This document shows, piece by piece, positions 43,111-53,539 of a stretch of DNA of 64,000 nt. The notes below the pieces were generated by a model. It ran no database searches. It was not told the origin of the DNA and saw only the letters and a program-made list of their open reading frames with translations. Source of the DNA: Legionella sp. PATHC032. GTDB lineage: Bacteria > Pseudomonadota > Gammaproteobacteria > Legionellales > Legionellaceae. A program made the translations under genes and the position numbers. The stretch is from the NCBI RefSeq assembly GCF_026191185.1, contig NZ_JAPHOV010000001.1, positions 2,537,001-2,601,000 of the forward strand, read 5' to 3'. Each line of letters begins with the position of its first letter. The first letter of the stretch is position 1.

Positions 43111-45987
43111 ATGACATTTCGCATTGGTCAACGCTGGATAAGTAATACCGAATCGCAACTGGGTTTAGGCATTATTACTGAAGTAGATGGCAGACAAGTT
43201 TCTATCAGTTTCCCGGCTGCTGGAGAGGATAGAATTTACGCTATAGATAATGCGCCACTAAGCCGCATAATCTATAAAACAGATGAAGAAATCCTTACCA
43301 ATGATCAGCAAAGAATAAAAGTCACTTCCATCCAGGAACAAGATGGTGTTTTACTGTATACAGGAAACGATGACTTTGGAAATGTGACTCAAATTAGTGA
43401 GCTGGCACTTAATTGTTTTATCAAACTTAACTCCCCTCAACAAAGGCTCTTCAGCGGATTATTAGACAAACTAAATGCTTTTAAGCTTAGAATTAAAACC
43501 TTAGAGCATTTAAGCCGATTGCAACAGTCTAAAGCAAGAGGCCTTTTAGGTTCACGAACTAGCCATCTTATCCATCAAATATATATCGCTTATGAAGTTG
43601 CTCAAAGATTTGCTCCCAGAGTGATGCTTGCCGATGAGGTTGGGTTGGGAAAAACCATTGAAGCGGGAATGATTTTGCATTATCAACTGCATACTGGCCG
43701 TGCTTCACGAGTGCTTATCGTTGTTCCAGATTCATTGATTCACCAGTGGTTTGTCGAAATGTTAAGGAGGTTCAATCTGCATTTCTCTATCATTGGTCAA
43801 AATCAATATGATGCCGTACCAACCACGCTTGACGAGTTCGATGATAACAACAATCCAACTGAATCAGAATCGGAGGATAGCAATCTATTTGAAGGGGAAC
43901 AACTGATATTAAGCAGCCTGGATTTCCTAATGGACAATGAAACAGCACGTCAGCAGGCATTAGCTGTACACTGGGATCTTCTGGTAATAGATGAGGCTCA
44001 TCATCTCTATTGGTCAGAGGACTCACAAAGTCCTGAATATACGTTCATTGAAGAATTATCCGCTCGAAGCACAGGCCTACTTCTTCTTACTGCCACTCCT
44101 GAACAAGTTGGCATGAAGAGTCATTTCGCTCGTCTTCGCCTACTTGATCCAGCACGTTTTTATGATTTTTCAGCTTTTGTAAATGAAGAAAAGCAATACC
44201 ACGAAATCAATAAAATAGTTCAAGATTTCATGGATTATAAGGAAAAAAATGGCGTAGATAAGTTAAATTCTCAACTCCATTCAGATTTAAAACAACTCTT
44301 GGGTAAAAACGCTCCGACTGACATTAATGCAGCGATCAAAGAGTTACTTGACAGATTCGGAACAGGACGAGTACTTTTTCGCAATACTCGCGCAGCCGTT
44401 AAAGGATTTCCCGAAAGAAGAGTACACCCTGTCGCATTAACTTGCCCAACGCTTTATTCCGAGATAATTAGGGAATCCAACTTAATCCATCTTTACCCTG
44501 AAACTTTGCTTAACAATGACTCCTGGGTAGAGCATGACCCCCGAGTGAAATGGCTTGTTAATAAAATTAATGAATTACGCCCGGAAAAAATTCTGGTAAT
44601 CTGTGCAAAAGCAAAAACGGCCATTAGTCTGGAACACTATTTAAAATTAAAAACAGGTATTCGCAGTACTTTATTTCATGAAGGACTTACCATTATAGAG
44701 CGTGACAGAGCTGCCGCTTATTTTGCAGAACAGGAAAATGGTGCCCAGGTTCTAGTTTGTTCCGAGATAGGAAGTGAGGGAAGAAATTTCCAATTTTCTC
44801 ATCATTTGGTTTTATTTGATTTGCCATTAAACCCTGATCTGTTGGAACAGCGTATCGGACGTTTGGATCGTATTGGTCAAAATCACCCCATTGAAATTCA
44901 TGTACCCTATTTAACAGATACAGCGCAGGAAAAACTGTTTCTCTGGTATCACGAAGGAATCAATATTTTCCAACAAAGCTGCTCTGTTGGTTTTTCAATT
45001 TTTGAAACTTTTGAAAATCGACTAACACCTGTTTTGTCCAATCCAATGCATGAAACGAGCAAGCACACATTAGAGAAGCTTATTGCAGATACCCAATTAC
45101 ATACCCACCATATCAAAGAAGCCCTTAATACAGGCAGAGATAGATTATTAGAGTTAAACTCTTGTAACTACGCTATAGGAAAAGAACTAATTGAAGCAAT
45201 AGAAGCAGAAGAAAATTGCCTTGAACTTGAAAATTACATGTCGCAAGTGTATCAGGAATATGGAATTGATCAGGAATATCATTCTGAGAACACTGAGATA
45301 TTACGTCCTGGTAACCACATGAAGACCGCTCATTTTCCTGGGCTAAAAGAAGACGGTATGACAGTCACTTATTCTCGCTCTAAAGCCCTTGTTCGTGAAG
45401 ACATGGAGTTTCTGAGTTGGGAACATCCCATGGTTTATGACACCATGGAAATGATTCTGGAGTCAGAGCTGGGCAATGTCACAATGACCACCATTTCAAT
45501 CAAAAATATAAAACCAGGAGCTCTCTTCTTGGAAACTTTTTATACCATTAACTCCTCGGCCCCTAAATATTTACAACTTGACCGATTTGTTCCTTCATTG
45601 CCAATTCGAATTTTAATGGATACTACCGGTAAAAATTTATCAAGCATTTTAAGTTATGAACAGCTTAATAATTTATGTCAACCACTTAAACGTCATCTGG
45701 GTTACCCTGTTATTAAACAAGTTCGTGAAGAGATTGAGTCGATTCTGCAACAAACCAACACAATCGCAGAAGCTCAGATGAAATTATTTATCGAAGAAGC
45801 AAAATCGATGATGGAGCTAACAACTTCTCAAGAAATTAATCGACTGGAATCCTTGCAAAAAATTAACCCTGCTATTCGTCATGAAGAAATTGAGTTCTTT
45901 AAAAAGAAAATTTTAGAGAGTAATTACTTCATGAATAGCTCTACTTTAAAACTTCAAGCTATTCGAGTTGTAATCAATGTCAGTTAG
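43111..45987 (+). CDS. rapA: RNA polymerase-associated Swi2/Snf2 ATPase RapA
   Basis: A 958-residue protein that recycles stalled or post-termination RNA polymerase. The N-terminal tandem Tudor-like domain (IGQRWISNTESQLGLGII) is followed by the ATPase with Walker A LADEVGLGKT (Lys181), DEAHH as motif II, TATPEQ as motif III and the second lobe with EGRNFQFS and QRIGRLDRIGQ. The length matches E. coli RapA (968). GAGGAAG provides the ribosome site. Confidence 0.95.
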   Translation: MTFRIGQRWISNTESQLGLGIITEVDGRQVSISFPAAGEDRIYAIDNAPLSRIIYKTDEEILTNDQQRIKVTSIQEQDGVLLYTGNDDFGNVTQISELALNCFIKLNSPQQRLFSGLLDKLNAFKLRIKTLEHLSRLQQSKARGLLGSRTSHLIHQIYIAYEVAQRFAPRVMLADEVGLGKTIEAGMILHYQLHTGRASRVLIVVPDSLIHQWFVEMLRRFNLHFSIIGQNQYDAVPTTLDEFDDNNNPTESESEDSNLFEGEQLILSSLDFLMDNETARQQALAVHWDLLVIDEAHHLYWSEDSQSPEYTFIEELSARSTGLLLLTATPEQVGMKSHFARLRLLDPARFYDFSAFVNEEKQYHEINKIVQDFMDYKEKNGVDKLNSQLHSDLKQLLGKNAPTDINAAIKELLDRFGTGRVLFRNTRAAVKGFPERRVHPVALTCPTLYSEIIRESNLIHLYPETLLNNDSWVEHDPRVKWLVNKINELRPEKILVICAKAKTAISLEHYLKLKTGIRSTLFHEGLTIIERDRAAAYFAEQENGAQVLVCSEIGSEGRNFQFSHHLVLFDLPLNPDLLEQRIGRLDRIGQNHPIEIHVPYLTDTAQEKLFLWYHEGINIFQQSCSVGFSIFETFENRLTPVLSNPMHETSKHTLEKLIADTQLHTHHIKEALNTGRDRLLELNSCNYAIGKELIEAIEAEENCLELENYMSQVYQEYGIDQEYHSENTEILRPGNHMKTAHFPGLKEDGMTVTYSRSKALVREDMEFLSWEHPMVYDTMEMILESELGNVTMTTISIKNIKPGALFLETFYTINSSAPKYLQLDRFVPSLPIRILMDTTGKNLSSILSYEQLNNLCQPLKRHLGYPVIKQVREEIESILQQTNTIAEAQMKLFIEEAKSMMELTTSQEINRLESLQKINPAIRHEEIEFFKKKILESNYFMNSSTLKLQAIRVVINVS

Positions 45988-46098
45988 TTAATAATCCCTT
46001 GTCAAATTGACAGGGGAATAAGAAAAATTGATTACCTTACAAGTTTGAAGCTGATCTCACCAAATCACCAGCCATTAGATTTTAAAGGAAATTTCTGT

Positions 46099-47502
46099 TT
46101 ATAGACCTGTTGCAACAGGATTAACGCCAATATTAGGATTAATTCCACAATCATCCAGAATTTTCAATAAATTATTTCCTTTACGGGTTAATCGTTTAAT
46201 GCAGTACTCTTCCAGATAACTACTCAAAACATAATAATATTCATCTAATATCAAAATATTAAGAATTTTCTCTGCTCTTTCCAGATGATGTTTCTTGCCA
46301 TGATCACAAGCCTGAAACAAAATACCTCCCAATATTGCCGCAATACTTGCCTTACGTTCAGGGCTGGCTAAATAAAAGCGTTGTATGCATTCATCAAGAG
46401 CCCTGTCTTTATCCCACTCGACCCAGTCATCATACAATGATAAAGCCACGTCAGGATTAAAATTTTCTACGCTGATCAACTCTTGCATAGAATATGCGAC
46501 TGGGACAACCGCTTGCACATTAGCCCAGGAACAATTTCCACTAATTTGAGAGCTGATTGGCATTTGAGCAAAAGGAAGCAGCCCCAATTGTTGGTTTATC
46601 ACTTGATGATAAAATCTTCTATTTTGTTTTTTATATAAAAAATCATGGATAAAATTGACTGTCAGTGCTTCTGGCCTGGTTATTCGGTAAATGTTAACGC
46701 TTCCTTCTTGCAAGCTGTTTTCACCCCTGTCAATTTTTGCCCACCACTGGTGATAGCGGACAAAACATAAGGCATGACCACGACTTGCCGCAGGAAGAAT
46801 CAGCATGGGAGCTTTTAACAAAGCGGCGATACGTTTGAAATGTTGTTCTCCAAGTCTGGGATGATGTTGATACTGCAACAATTCTGCTGCGTCAGTAAAA
46901 GCATCCATAATATTATGAATATATGGAAAATAATCCCTTAAATGCCGAGTCGAATAACTACTGATAAACCTCCTCAAGGAGTCTTTTACAACAGCGACAG
47001 TGAATTCCAAAATAAACCCTTCATAATCGAGCTCGATGAATTCACCTTTCGCATTGACAATATCCACATCGCCTTGCAATTCAAATCGATGACCAATCAA
47101 TTTTGCATTAATAAAATCGAGGGCAAAATCAAGTTTCGCACCATGATGGTACAACAACTGCTTTATTGAATCTTGACCACGCAAAACCGGGTAAACCAAC
47201 ACACAAAGACCATTACGAGTGTAAGCATTAGGATCAGCACCATAGGTTAATAAGAGTTTGGTCATATCCAAGTCATTATTGTCCACTGCCCAATGTAATG
47301 GAGTACGTCCTGTGACATCTGGCTTGTTAATATCAACTTTGCGAGCAATTAACTGCTCGGCAATTTTAACTTGTCGTGTAATAGCACACTCTATGAGGGG
47401 AGTAAAACCATATTCATCGATATCATCCAAAGACTCCCCTGCGCGCAGATAAGCATCAAAATCAGGCATTCTATGACTGATAATATCGTTTGCAATACTC
47501 AT
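46099..47502 (-). CDS. ankH: Dot/Icm effector AnkH/LegA3 (ankyrin repeats plus cysteine-protease-like domain)
   Basis: A 467-residue protein. Residues 30-125 hold ankyrin repeats (YGFTPLIECA, then GRTPLHWAV and GADPNAYTRNG). The C-terminal half has His243 in SRGHALCF, Asp258 in AKIDRG and Cys324 in SGNCSWAN, the order of a CE-clan cysteine-protease triad. Its place after rapA matches lpg2300, AnkH/LegA3, a core effector present in nearly all Legionella and reported to bind host LARP7. Its ATG directly follows the stop of the Smr gene. Confidence 0.88.
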   Translation of the reverse strand: MSIANDIISHRMPDFDAYLRAGESLDDIDEYGFTPLIECAITRQVKIAEQLIARKVDINKPDVTGRTPLHWAVDNNDLDMTKLLLTYGADPNAYTRNGLCVLVYPVLRGQDSIKQLLYHHGAKLDFALDFINAKLIGHRFELQGDVDIVNAKGEFIELDYEGFILEFTVAVVKDSLRRFISSYSTRHLRDYFPYIHNIMDAFTDAAELLQYQHHPRLGEQHFKRIAALLKAPMLILPAASRGHALCFVRYHQWWAKIDRGENSLQEGSVNIYRITRPEALTVNFIHDFLYKKQNRRFYHQVINQQLGLLPFAQMPISSQISGNCSWANVQAVVPVAYSMQELISVENFNPDVALSLYDDWVEWDKDRALDECIQRFYLASPERKASIAAILGGILFQACDHGKKHHLERAEKILNILILDEYYYVLSSYLEEYCIKRLTRKGNNLLKILDDCGINPNIGVNPVATGL

Positions 47503-48276
47503 TTAGGGCCCCCGTGGGGTAGGTGCTGTAGTAAATTTTGGCATGTTGCCTAAACGTAATTGTTTTTCTTTATCCTGCTCTCTTTTCTCATTATCAAACT
47601 CCCTCCTGGCTTCCGTATTGAGCGGCGGTTCGGGGTTTAAATTAGGATCTATTCCATCGAAACGCTGACTGTTCAATTCAGGGTGTTGCAATATATTGTT
47701 TTGTAACTCCCCCTCCGGAGCAACCTTGATTTCTTCTTCCGAATGTTCACGTGCTTTAACAGAAGCAAATCTCCTCTCACCTTGCTGCTCAGCCAAACGC
47801 CTCCGTCTTTCCATTGCTTTTGTTTCTGCCACTAAGAAAGTACTTTCACTTCGATTGGAAGGCAGTCGTGTGGGTAACTCGATATTAAATACTGAGCCCA
47901 GCAAGACATAAACAGCCGCAGAACCACCATCCTTAGGCTTGGCACTATGAAATGCCAATACTTCATTGATCTGAGGTAACCACCGATTAACCAGATTTTT
48001 CATTAAGGGCGGTTTGTCCTGATAATTGTCCGCACCATGAATAATTAGAATGCATTGTTTGTTATTTTTTATTTCAGTTTGGATAAATTGATATAAACTC
48101 TTACGCGCAGACTCAACGTTTAAACCGTTTAAATCCAGTTCCGCTTCCCAAGGAATTTTCCCATTTTTTAAATCATTGAAGCGTTTTGATGATAAATTGG
48201 ATCGAGAGTAAGACAATACAGTACTCGCGAGTACTATCTCTTCGATCTCATCAGATAAATAATATTCTTTCGCCAT
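47503..48276 (-). CDS. Divergent Smr-domain protein with a long C-terminal extension
   Basis: A 257-residue protein. Residues 20-125 are clearly related to the canonical Smr protein at 51720, sharing IPWEA, NRWLPQ and VLAFHSA-PKDGG segments. The key LDLHGL is LDLNGL here (Asn50) and HGKGG is HGADN, so the catalytic and RNA-binding residues of Smr endonucleases are altered. A charged tail of about 130 residues follows, with no known domain. It is translated next to ankH with no gap. I use the ATG at 48276; a TTG at 48285 is possible. Confidence 0.78.
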   Translation of the reverse strand: MAKEYYLSDEIEEIVLASTVLSYSRSNLSSKRFNDLKNGKIPWEAELDLNGLNVESARKSLYQFIQTEIKNNKQCILIIHGADNYQDKPPLMKNLVNRWLPQINEVLAFHSAKPKDGGSAAVYVLLGSVFNIELPTRLPSNRSESTFLVAETKAMERRRRLAEQQGERRFASVKAREHSEEEIKVAPEGELQNNILQHPELNSQRFDGIDPNLNPEPPLNTEARREFDNEKREQDKEKQLRLGNMPKFTTAPTPRGP

Positions 48277-48424
48277 CTTTTTCAAAATTTAACAGTCATA
48301 ATAGAAGTATAACTTAGGATATAAAAAGTATGGCATTTTTTCTAACATAACCTGCATGAGCGATGGAGGACATACAGGTTTTTTATCAAGATACTGAATC
48401 TCTGTTATTGTGGCAACGGAAGCT

Positions 48425-49447
48425 TCACAGAAACTCTCTTTGCAGTATTTCAGCGATCTGTACCGCGTTAGTTGCCGCACCTTTTCGGATATTATCAGCG
48501 ACTATCCATAAATTGAGTCCACAAGGATGAGAAATATCCTGTCTTATACGCCCTACAAAAACATCATCATGTCCGACTGCATCCTGAATTGCAGTGGGAT
48601 AACTTGCTTTAGCAGGATTATCCACTACAGTAACACCAGGCGCTTTTGCCAAAAGTGCACGAGCATCGTCAGCCGTCAAAGGTTTTTTTAATTCCAGATG
48701 AACTGCTTCAGAATGCCCATAAATAACAGGAACCCTGACGGCTGTAGGGTTAACCATAATGCTGTCATCTTCCATAATCTTGCGAGTTTCCCAGACCATC
48801 TTCATCTCTTCTCGGGTATAGCCATTGTCTTCAAATTGATCAATATGCGGAAGCGCATTAAAAGCAATTTGCTGAGGATAAACTTGAACATTAGCTGGTC
48901 TCCCATTTAAAAGATCGCCTACCTGAGCAACCAGCTCGCTGATGGCTTTTTTGCCAGTCCCGGAAACAGACTGATAAGTTGCTACATTGATACGACTAAT
49001 GCCAACAGCGTCATAGATTGGCTTTAGAGCAACTACCATCTGAATGGTGGAGCAATTAGGGTTAGCAATAATACCTCTTTTAATATAATCAGCGATTCGA
49101 TGAGGATTGACTTCAGGGACAACAAGAGGAATATCATCCTCATAACGAAAACAGGATGTATTATCAACCACCACACACCCTGCAGCCACAGCTTTTGGCG
49201 CATACTCTTTTGAAACAGCGCCACCGGCAGAGAATAAAGCGAGATCCACTTGGCTAAAATCAAATTCTGCCAAATCCAAAATATCCAATTCCTGATCTCG
49301 GAAAGTTACTGTCTTGCCTACTGAGCGAGAACTCGCTAATGGATAAAGGGATTCAATTGGAAAATTTCTTTCTTCCAAAACGGTTAAAAAGGTTTCTCCA
49401 ACAGCGCCTGTTGCCCCTACAATAGCTACATTCAAATGTCTGCTCAT
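48425..49447 (-). CDS. asd: Aspartate-semialdehyde dehydrogenase
   Basis: A 340-residue enzyme of the lysine, threonine and methionine pathway. VAIVGATGAVGE binds NADP, and NPNCSTIQM has the catalytic Cys near residue 132; SVSGTGKKA and HLELKKPL follow in order. The ATG at 49447 has GAGG five bases upstream; GTG at 49453 is the alternative. Confidence 0.94.
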   Translation of the reverse strand: MSRHLNVAIVGATGAVGETFLTVLEERNFPIESLYPLASSRSVGKTVTFRDQELDILDLAEFDFSQVDLALFSAGGAVSKEYAPKAVAAGCVVVDNTSCFRYEDDIPLVVPEVNPHRIADYIKRGIIANPNCSTIQMVVALKPIYDAVGISRINVATYQSVSGTGKKAISELVAQVGDLLNGRPANVQVYPQQIAFNALPHIDQFEDNGYTREEMKMVWETRKIMEDDSIMVNPTAVRVPVIYGHSEAVHLELKKPLTADDARALLAKAPGVTVVDNPAKASYPTAIQDAVGHDDVFVGRIRQDISHPCGLNLWIVADNIRKGAATNAVQIAEILQREFL

Positions 49448-49556
49448 TATCACCTCATCTTACCATCAGTTAACAATGCCTTAGCCAAGTATATCCCCTA
49501 TCTGCGAAGCGAAGTACTGACTACGACACGGATAAATTTTTAAACATTCTAATTTA

Positions 49557-50615
49557 TTATTTACACTGTGCTTTATGTCGTAAATAATGATCCATTAACA
49601 CCAAAGCCATCATTGCCTCTGCAATTGGTAGGGCTCTTATTCCCACACAAGGATCGTGACGTCCCTTGGTTACTACAGTAACTTCTTCACCTTCAGTATT
49701 AATGGTTTGTCCTGGAGTTGTGATACTTGAAGTTGGTTTTAAGGCTATACTTACTTCGATAGGTTGTCCAGTCGCTATGCCCCCTAAAATACCACCGGCA
49801 TGATTACTCAAAAATCCCTTGGACGTCATTTGATCTCTATGATTACTTCCTAGCTGCTCCACAGCATTAAAACCAGCTCCTATTTCAACACCTTTAACAG
49901 CATTAATCGACATCATGGCATAAGCGAGAGTGGCATCCAGTTTATCAAATACCGGATCTCCCAACCCTGTTGGCACTCCCCGCGCCAATATCTTAACTCG
50001 AGCACCAACGGAATCGCCCTGGCGTCTCAAGCGATCTATATAATCAGCCAAGTCCTGAACTTGCTTATTATTAGGGCAAAAAAAAGGATTTTTATCGATT
50101 TCATTTTCATTTTCAAATCGCAACTTCAAATCGCCCATTTGTTGCAAGTAACCAATAATATCCAGGTTTAAATAACGCTTTAAATACAATCTGGCAATAG
50201 CACCGGCAGCAACTCGTGCCGCTGTTTCACGAGCGGAAGACCGACCCCCGCCCCTATAGTCTCTGTGCCCATATTTATGATGGTAGGTAAAATCAGCATG
50301 CCCTGGTCGGAACAAGTTTTTAATGTCTTCATAATCACGGGAACGCTGATCAGTATTCTGTATCAGTAATGCTATGGGAGCGCCCGTCGTTTTCTCTTCA
50401 AATACACCAGAAAGAATTTGTACCGTATCGTCCTCTCGCCTCTGGGTGGTGTATTTGGATTGGCCCGGTTTGCGTTTGTCTAAAAAAGGTTGGATGTCTG
50501 CTTCATTTAAAGGCATTCCGGGAGGGCAACCATCAACCACACATCCAATAGCGGGACCATGGCTCTCACCAAAGGTTGTTACAGTAAATAACGTTCCAAA
50601 GGTATTCCCTGACAT
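49557..50615 (-). CDS. aroC: Chorismate synthase
   Basis: A 352-residue FMN-dependent enzyme that makes chorismate from [22 protein letters not shown] opens the protein, [18 protein letters not shown] is the phosphate-binding signature and [20 protein letters not shown] is near the end. It follows prmB by seven bases, the usual gammaproteobacterial order. Confidence 0.96.
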   Translation of the reverse strand: MSGNTFGTLFTVTTFGESHGPAIGCVVDGCPPGMPLNEADIQPFLDKRKPGQSKYTTQRREDDTVQILSGVFEEKTTGAPIALLIQNTDQRSRDYEDIKNLFRPGHADFTYHHKYGHRDYRGGGRSSARETAARVAAGAIARLYLKRYLNLDIIGYLQQMGDLKLRFENENEIDKNPFFCPNNKQVQDLADYIDRLRRQGDSVGARVKILARGVPTGLGDPVFDKLDATLAYAMMSINAVKGVEIGAGFNAVEQLGSNHRDQMTSKGFLSNHAGGILGGIATGQPIEVSIALKPTSSITTPGQTINTEGEEVTVVTKGRHDPCVGIRALPIAEAMMALVLMDHYLRHKAQCK

Positions 50616-50622
50616 GGCTTAC

Positions 50623-51558
50623 TCACTTATTAAAATATTCTTCTAATTGCTGTTTTGTTAATAAAAACACCCCTTGCCCGCCGTTGCTCATTTCCAGCCA
50701 GGTAAACGGAACAAAAGGATAAGTTTCGCATAAAGCCTGTTCACTATTACCTACTTCCACGACCAAAATTCCATCTTCACTTAAATAAGCATGGGCATTC
50801 TTTAAAATTTTTTCAATAATAGCTAAACCATTATTTCCTGTTTCCAATGCCAAAACCGGTTCATGGCGATATTCGTCCGGCAGGGTCTGCATCTCTTCCT
50901 TACCCACGTAAGGAGGATTGCTCACGATCAAATCATATTGTTTCCCTGTCAGTGCTGTAAAACAATCCGATTCAATCAGTGCCAATTGATAGCCGACATC
51001 ATGACGTTCACAATTCATAGCAGCCACAGCCAATGCTTCATTTGAAATATCCACAGCGTCAACCTGAGCCTCAGGGAATGCATAACAACAGGCAATCGCT
51101 ATACAACCACTCCCCGTACACAAATCCAAAACATGATGTACTCGTTCCGCATCTATCCACGGGGAAAATTGATTATTGATTAACTCTCCTATTGGTGACC
51201 TGGGAATCAGCACTCGTTCGTCAACATAAAAAGGCAAATCACAAAAATAGGCTTCCTTAATTAAATAAGGTACGGGAACCCTTTGATTAATTCGTTTATC
51301 CAGTTGATTACAAAGATGTTTACGTTCACTGGTTGTTAGACGTGCATTTAATAAAAAAGGATCAACATCGTATGGTAAAGACAAGCTTCTCAAGATCAGG
51401 GATCTCATGTCATCCCAAGCATTGTCCGTTCCGTGACCATAAAATAATTGTGCGTTTTCAGCACAGGACAAACTAAATCGTAAAAAATCCAGAATAGTAA
51501 CGAGTTCTTCTGTTTCCTTGATAAAATAACTGCTCACGAGCTTATCAACCATAACCAT
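50623..51558 (-). CDS. prmB: Ribosomal protein L3 glutamine methyltransferase
   Basis: A 311-residue SAM methyltransferase. VLDLCTGSGCIAIA is motif I, VDISNEAL the ribose-binding Asp, and SNPPYV the NPPY motif that binds the glutamine side chain. PrmB methylates L3 during ribosome assembly. The start is at ATG 51558 or ATG 51552; neither has a clear ribosome site. The gene is divergent from smrB, as in E. coli. Confidence 0.93.
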   Translation of the reverse strand: MVMVDKLVSSYFIKETEELVTILDFLRFSLSCAENAQLFYGHGTDNAWDDMRSLILRSLSLPYDVDPFLLNARLTTSERKHLCNQLDKRINQRVPVPYLIKEAYFCDLPFYVDERVLIPRSPIGELINNQFSPWIDAERVHHVLDLCTGSGCIAIACCYAFPEAQVDAVDISNEALAVAAMNCERHDVGYQLALIESDCFTALTGKQYDLIVSNPPYVGKEEMQTLPDEYRHEPVLALETGNNGLAIIEKILKNAHAYLSEDGILVVEVGNSEQALCETYPFVPFTWLEMSNGGQGVFLLTKQQLEEYFNK

Positions 51559-51719
51559 AGAAAAAGTACAAATTGTACACTAAATTAAAACATATGTCGT
51601 GCATTCTTTAATGCAAGGGATATGATCAAAAGAGCTCTTTTGCATGGTTCGATTCTCACCTAAAGAATTACTCCAAATTAAGTTATAATTAAATATATTC
51701 TTTTGATTCCTGTTAAAAA

Positions 51720-52289
51720 ATGACTGATGATTTCCTGTCTGATGAGGATAAAGCCCTGTTTCGTCATCATATGCGCTCTGTAAAACCATTACACGAAAAA
51801 ACAAAGCGAGAGAAAACCTCGACTTCGCCTACCTATGAAAAAAAAACCACGGCATGCAAAAGTCACTCAGTACCCAAAGAAGAATATTTTTTATCCGATT
51901 TTATTCGCGACACTGTGGAGTCTGATACTGTTTTGTCTTTTTCAAATTCCAGTATACCCAGTCAGAGATTTCGCTCTCTAAGAAATGGAGAAATTCCTTG
52001 GGAAGCCAAACTGGATTTACACGGATTAAAAACTGAAACAGCTCGTCAAGCTCTTTATGATTTTATCCAGAATCAATCACGTAATAATAAACGCTGCTTA
52101 CTCATTATTCATGGCAAAGGAGGTCATCAAGGCGCTCCTCCGGTAATAAAAAATCTAATCAATCGCTGGCTGCCGCAATTTAGTCAAGTCCTGGCATTCC
52201 ATAGCGCTCTTCCAAAAGATGGAGGCTTGGGAGCTGTGTACGTCTTATTAAAAAGAAATAGAGAAAAGGATGAACAAGGCAATTACTAG
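51720..52289 (+). CDS. smrB: Smr-domain endonuclease (SmrB-like)
   Basis: A 189-residue protein with a canonical Smr domain: LDLHGL at 98-103 and IIHGKGG at 129-135. In E. coli, SmrB cuts mRNA between collided ribosomes. It is divergent from prmB, conserved synteny with E. coli. A divergent relative lies about 3.4 kb away next to ankH. Confidence 0.88.
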   Translation: MTDDFLSDEDKALFRHHMRSVKPLHEKTKREKTSTSPTYEKKTTACKSHSVPKEEYFLSDFIRDTVESDTVLSFSNSSIPSQRFRSLRNGEIPWEAKLDLHGLKTETARQALYDFIQNQSRNNKRCLLIIHGKGGHQGAPPVIKNLINRWLPQFSQVLAFHSALPKDGGLGAVYVLLKRNREKDEQGNY

Positions 52290-52361
52290 TAACACTTTAC
52301 TTGCGTTAAAGCAGTAATCTTAGGATAATTCACCAAATTAAAAAATCTCTTGAGTACAGCT

Positions 52362-52781
52362 ATGGAAAAATTAGGTCAGTTCATCATGAATCATTGGCAA
52401 CTCTGGCTTGCCTTTGTTGTGGTTATATTTTTAATTTTCATTAATGAAATACTCTCTCAAAGAAAGAAAGCCAAAGAAGTTTCACCGCAATCTTTAGTTG
52501 ATTTAATTAACAATGAAAATGCCATCATAATCGACATACGCGATAAAGAATCATTCAAAAATGGCCATATTATTAATTCAATAAACGTAAACCCTGATGA
52601 TTTTGATCAACAAAAAATGAGCAAGTACAAAGATAAACCCATTATTCTGGTCTGTGCTAAAGGCTTACAATCTCCAACCCTTGCAATGAAAATACGCAAC
52701 CAAGGCTATCAACCTCTGGTTCTGAGTGGAGGAATTCAAGCCTGGCAAAACGCTGATCTTCCTTTAGTCAAGAGTAAATGA
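52362..52781 (+). CDS. Membrane-anchored rhodanese-like protein
   Basis: A 139-residue protein with one N-terminal transmembrane helix (WLAFVVVIFLIFINEIL) and a rhodanese domain ending in VCAKGLQS, where the Cys is the sulfur-carrying residue. It resembles E. coli YibN, which sits next to grxC and secB, as here. The ATG at 52362 is taken; a TTG at 52350 is possible. Confidence 0.85.
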   Translation: MEKLGQFIMNHWQLWLAFVVVIFLIFINEILSQRKKAKEVSPQSLVDLINNENAIIIDIRDKESFKNGHIINSINVNPDDFDQQKMSKYKDKPIILVCAKGLQSPTLAMKIRNQGYQPLVLSGGIQAWQNADLPLVKSK

Positions 52782-52785
52782 ACAG

Positions 52786-53040
52786 ATGAATGAAGTCATA
52801 CTTTACACTACGGGTTATTGTCCTTATTGTATCAAAGCGAAAGAATTATTAGATAAAAAGAAGATTATCTATACCGAAATCCGCGTCGATTTACAACCTG
52901 AATTACGTGAAGAAATGATACAAAAAAGTGGTCGACGTACAGTGCCTCAAATATTCATTAATGGCCAGGCAATTGGTGGCTGCGATGATTTATATGCCCT
53001 GGAAGCCCAGGGAACATTAAATGAACTTTTAAAAAAATAG
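52786..53040 (+). CDS. grxC: Glutaredoxin 3
   Basis: An 84-residue glutaredoxin with CPYC near residue 12 and the TVPQIFING cis-Pro loop and GGCDDL glutathione site. It reduces protein disulfides with glutathione. It lies between the rhodanese and secB, four bases after the former. Confidence 0.94.
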   Translation: MNEVILYTTGYCPYCIKAKELLDKKKIIYTEIRVDLQPELREEMIQKSGRRTVPQIFINGQAIGGCDDLYALEAQGTLNELLKK

Positions 53041-53049
53041 GAATAAAAC

Positions 53050-53538
53050 ATGACTGAACAACTGAATACCAATCAGCAAAATGATGAAGCTCAATTCATG
53101 ATTCAACGAATCTATATCAAAGATTTATCCTATGAAACACCAAATACCCCCGCTGTTTTTCAACAACAATGGGAACCAGAACTTAAACTGGATCTCAATA
53201 CAACGACTACTCAACTGGATAAAAACGTTTATGAAGTGGTTTTAACTGTGACAACCACTGTGATGAATCAAAAAACCACAGCTTTTTTGGTTGAAGTAAA
53301 ACAAGCGGGTATCTTTACGATCCAGGGCGCTGCAGCAAGTCAGTTGGATCACTTGCTTCATAGCTTCTGCCCTAGCATCCTGTTCCCCTATGCGCGTGAA
53401 GCAATTACTTCTCAAGTTATTCGTGGCAGCTTCCCACAATTAGTACTCGCACCGATTAATTTTGATGCTTTGTATATGCAGCAGCTGGAAGAAAAACAAA
53501 AAGCAACCGGAGCTAAAGACGAAACCGTTTCTCACTAA
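53050..53538 (+). CDS. secB: Protein-export chaperone SecB
   Basis: A 162-residue SecB with IQRIYIKDLSYETPNTP near the start and the conserved LFPYAREAI and FPQLVLAPINFDALY. It holds precursors unfolded and passes them to SecA. AGGAATAAAAC lies just before the ATG. It is followed by gpsA, one base after its stop. Confidence 0.95.
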   Translation: MTEQLNTNQQNDEAQFMIQRIYIKDLSYETPNTPAVFQQQWEPELKLDLNTTTTQLDKNVYEVVLTVTTTVMNQKTTAFLVEVKQAGIFTIQGAAASQLDHLLHSFCPSILFPYAREAITSQVIRGSFPQLVLAPINFDALYMQQLEEKQKATGAKDETVSH

Positions 53539-53539
53539 G

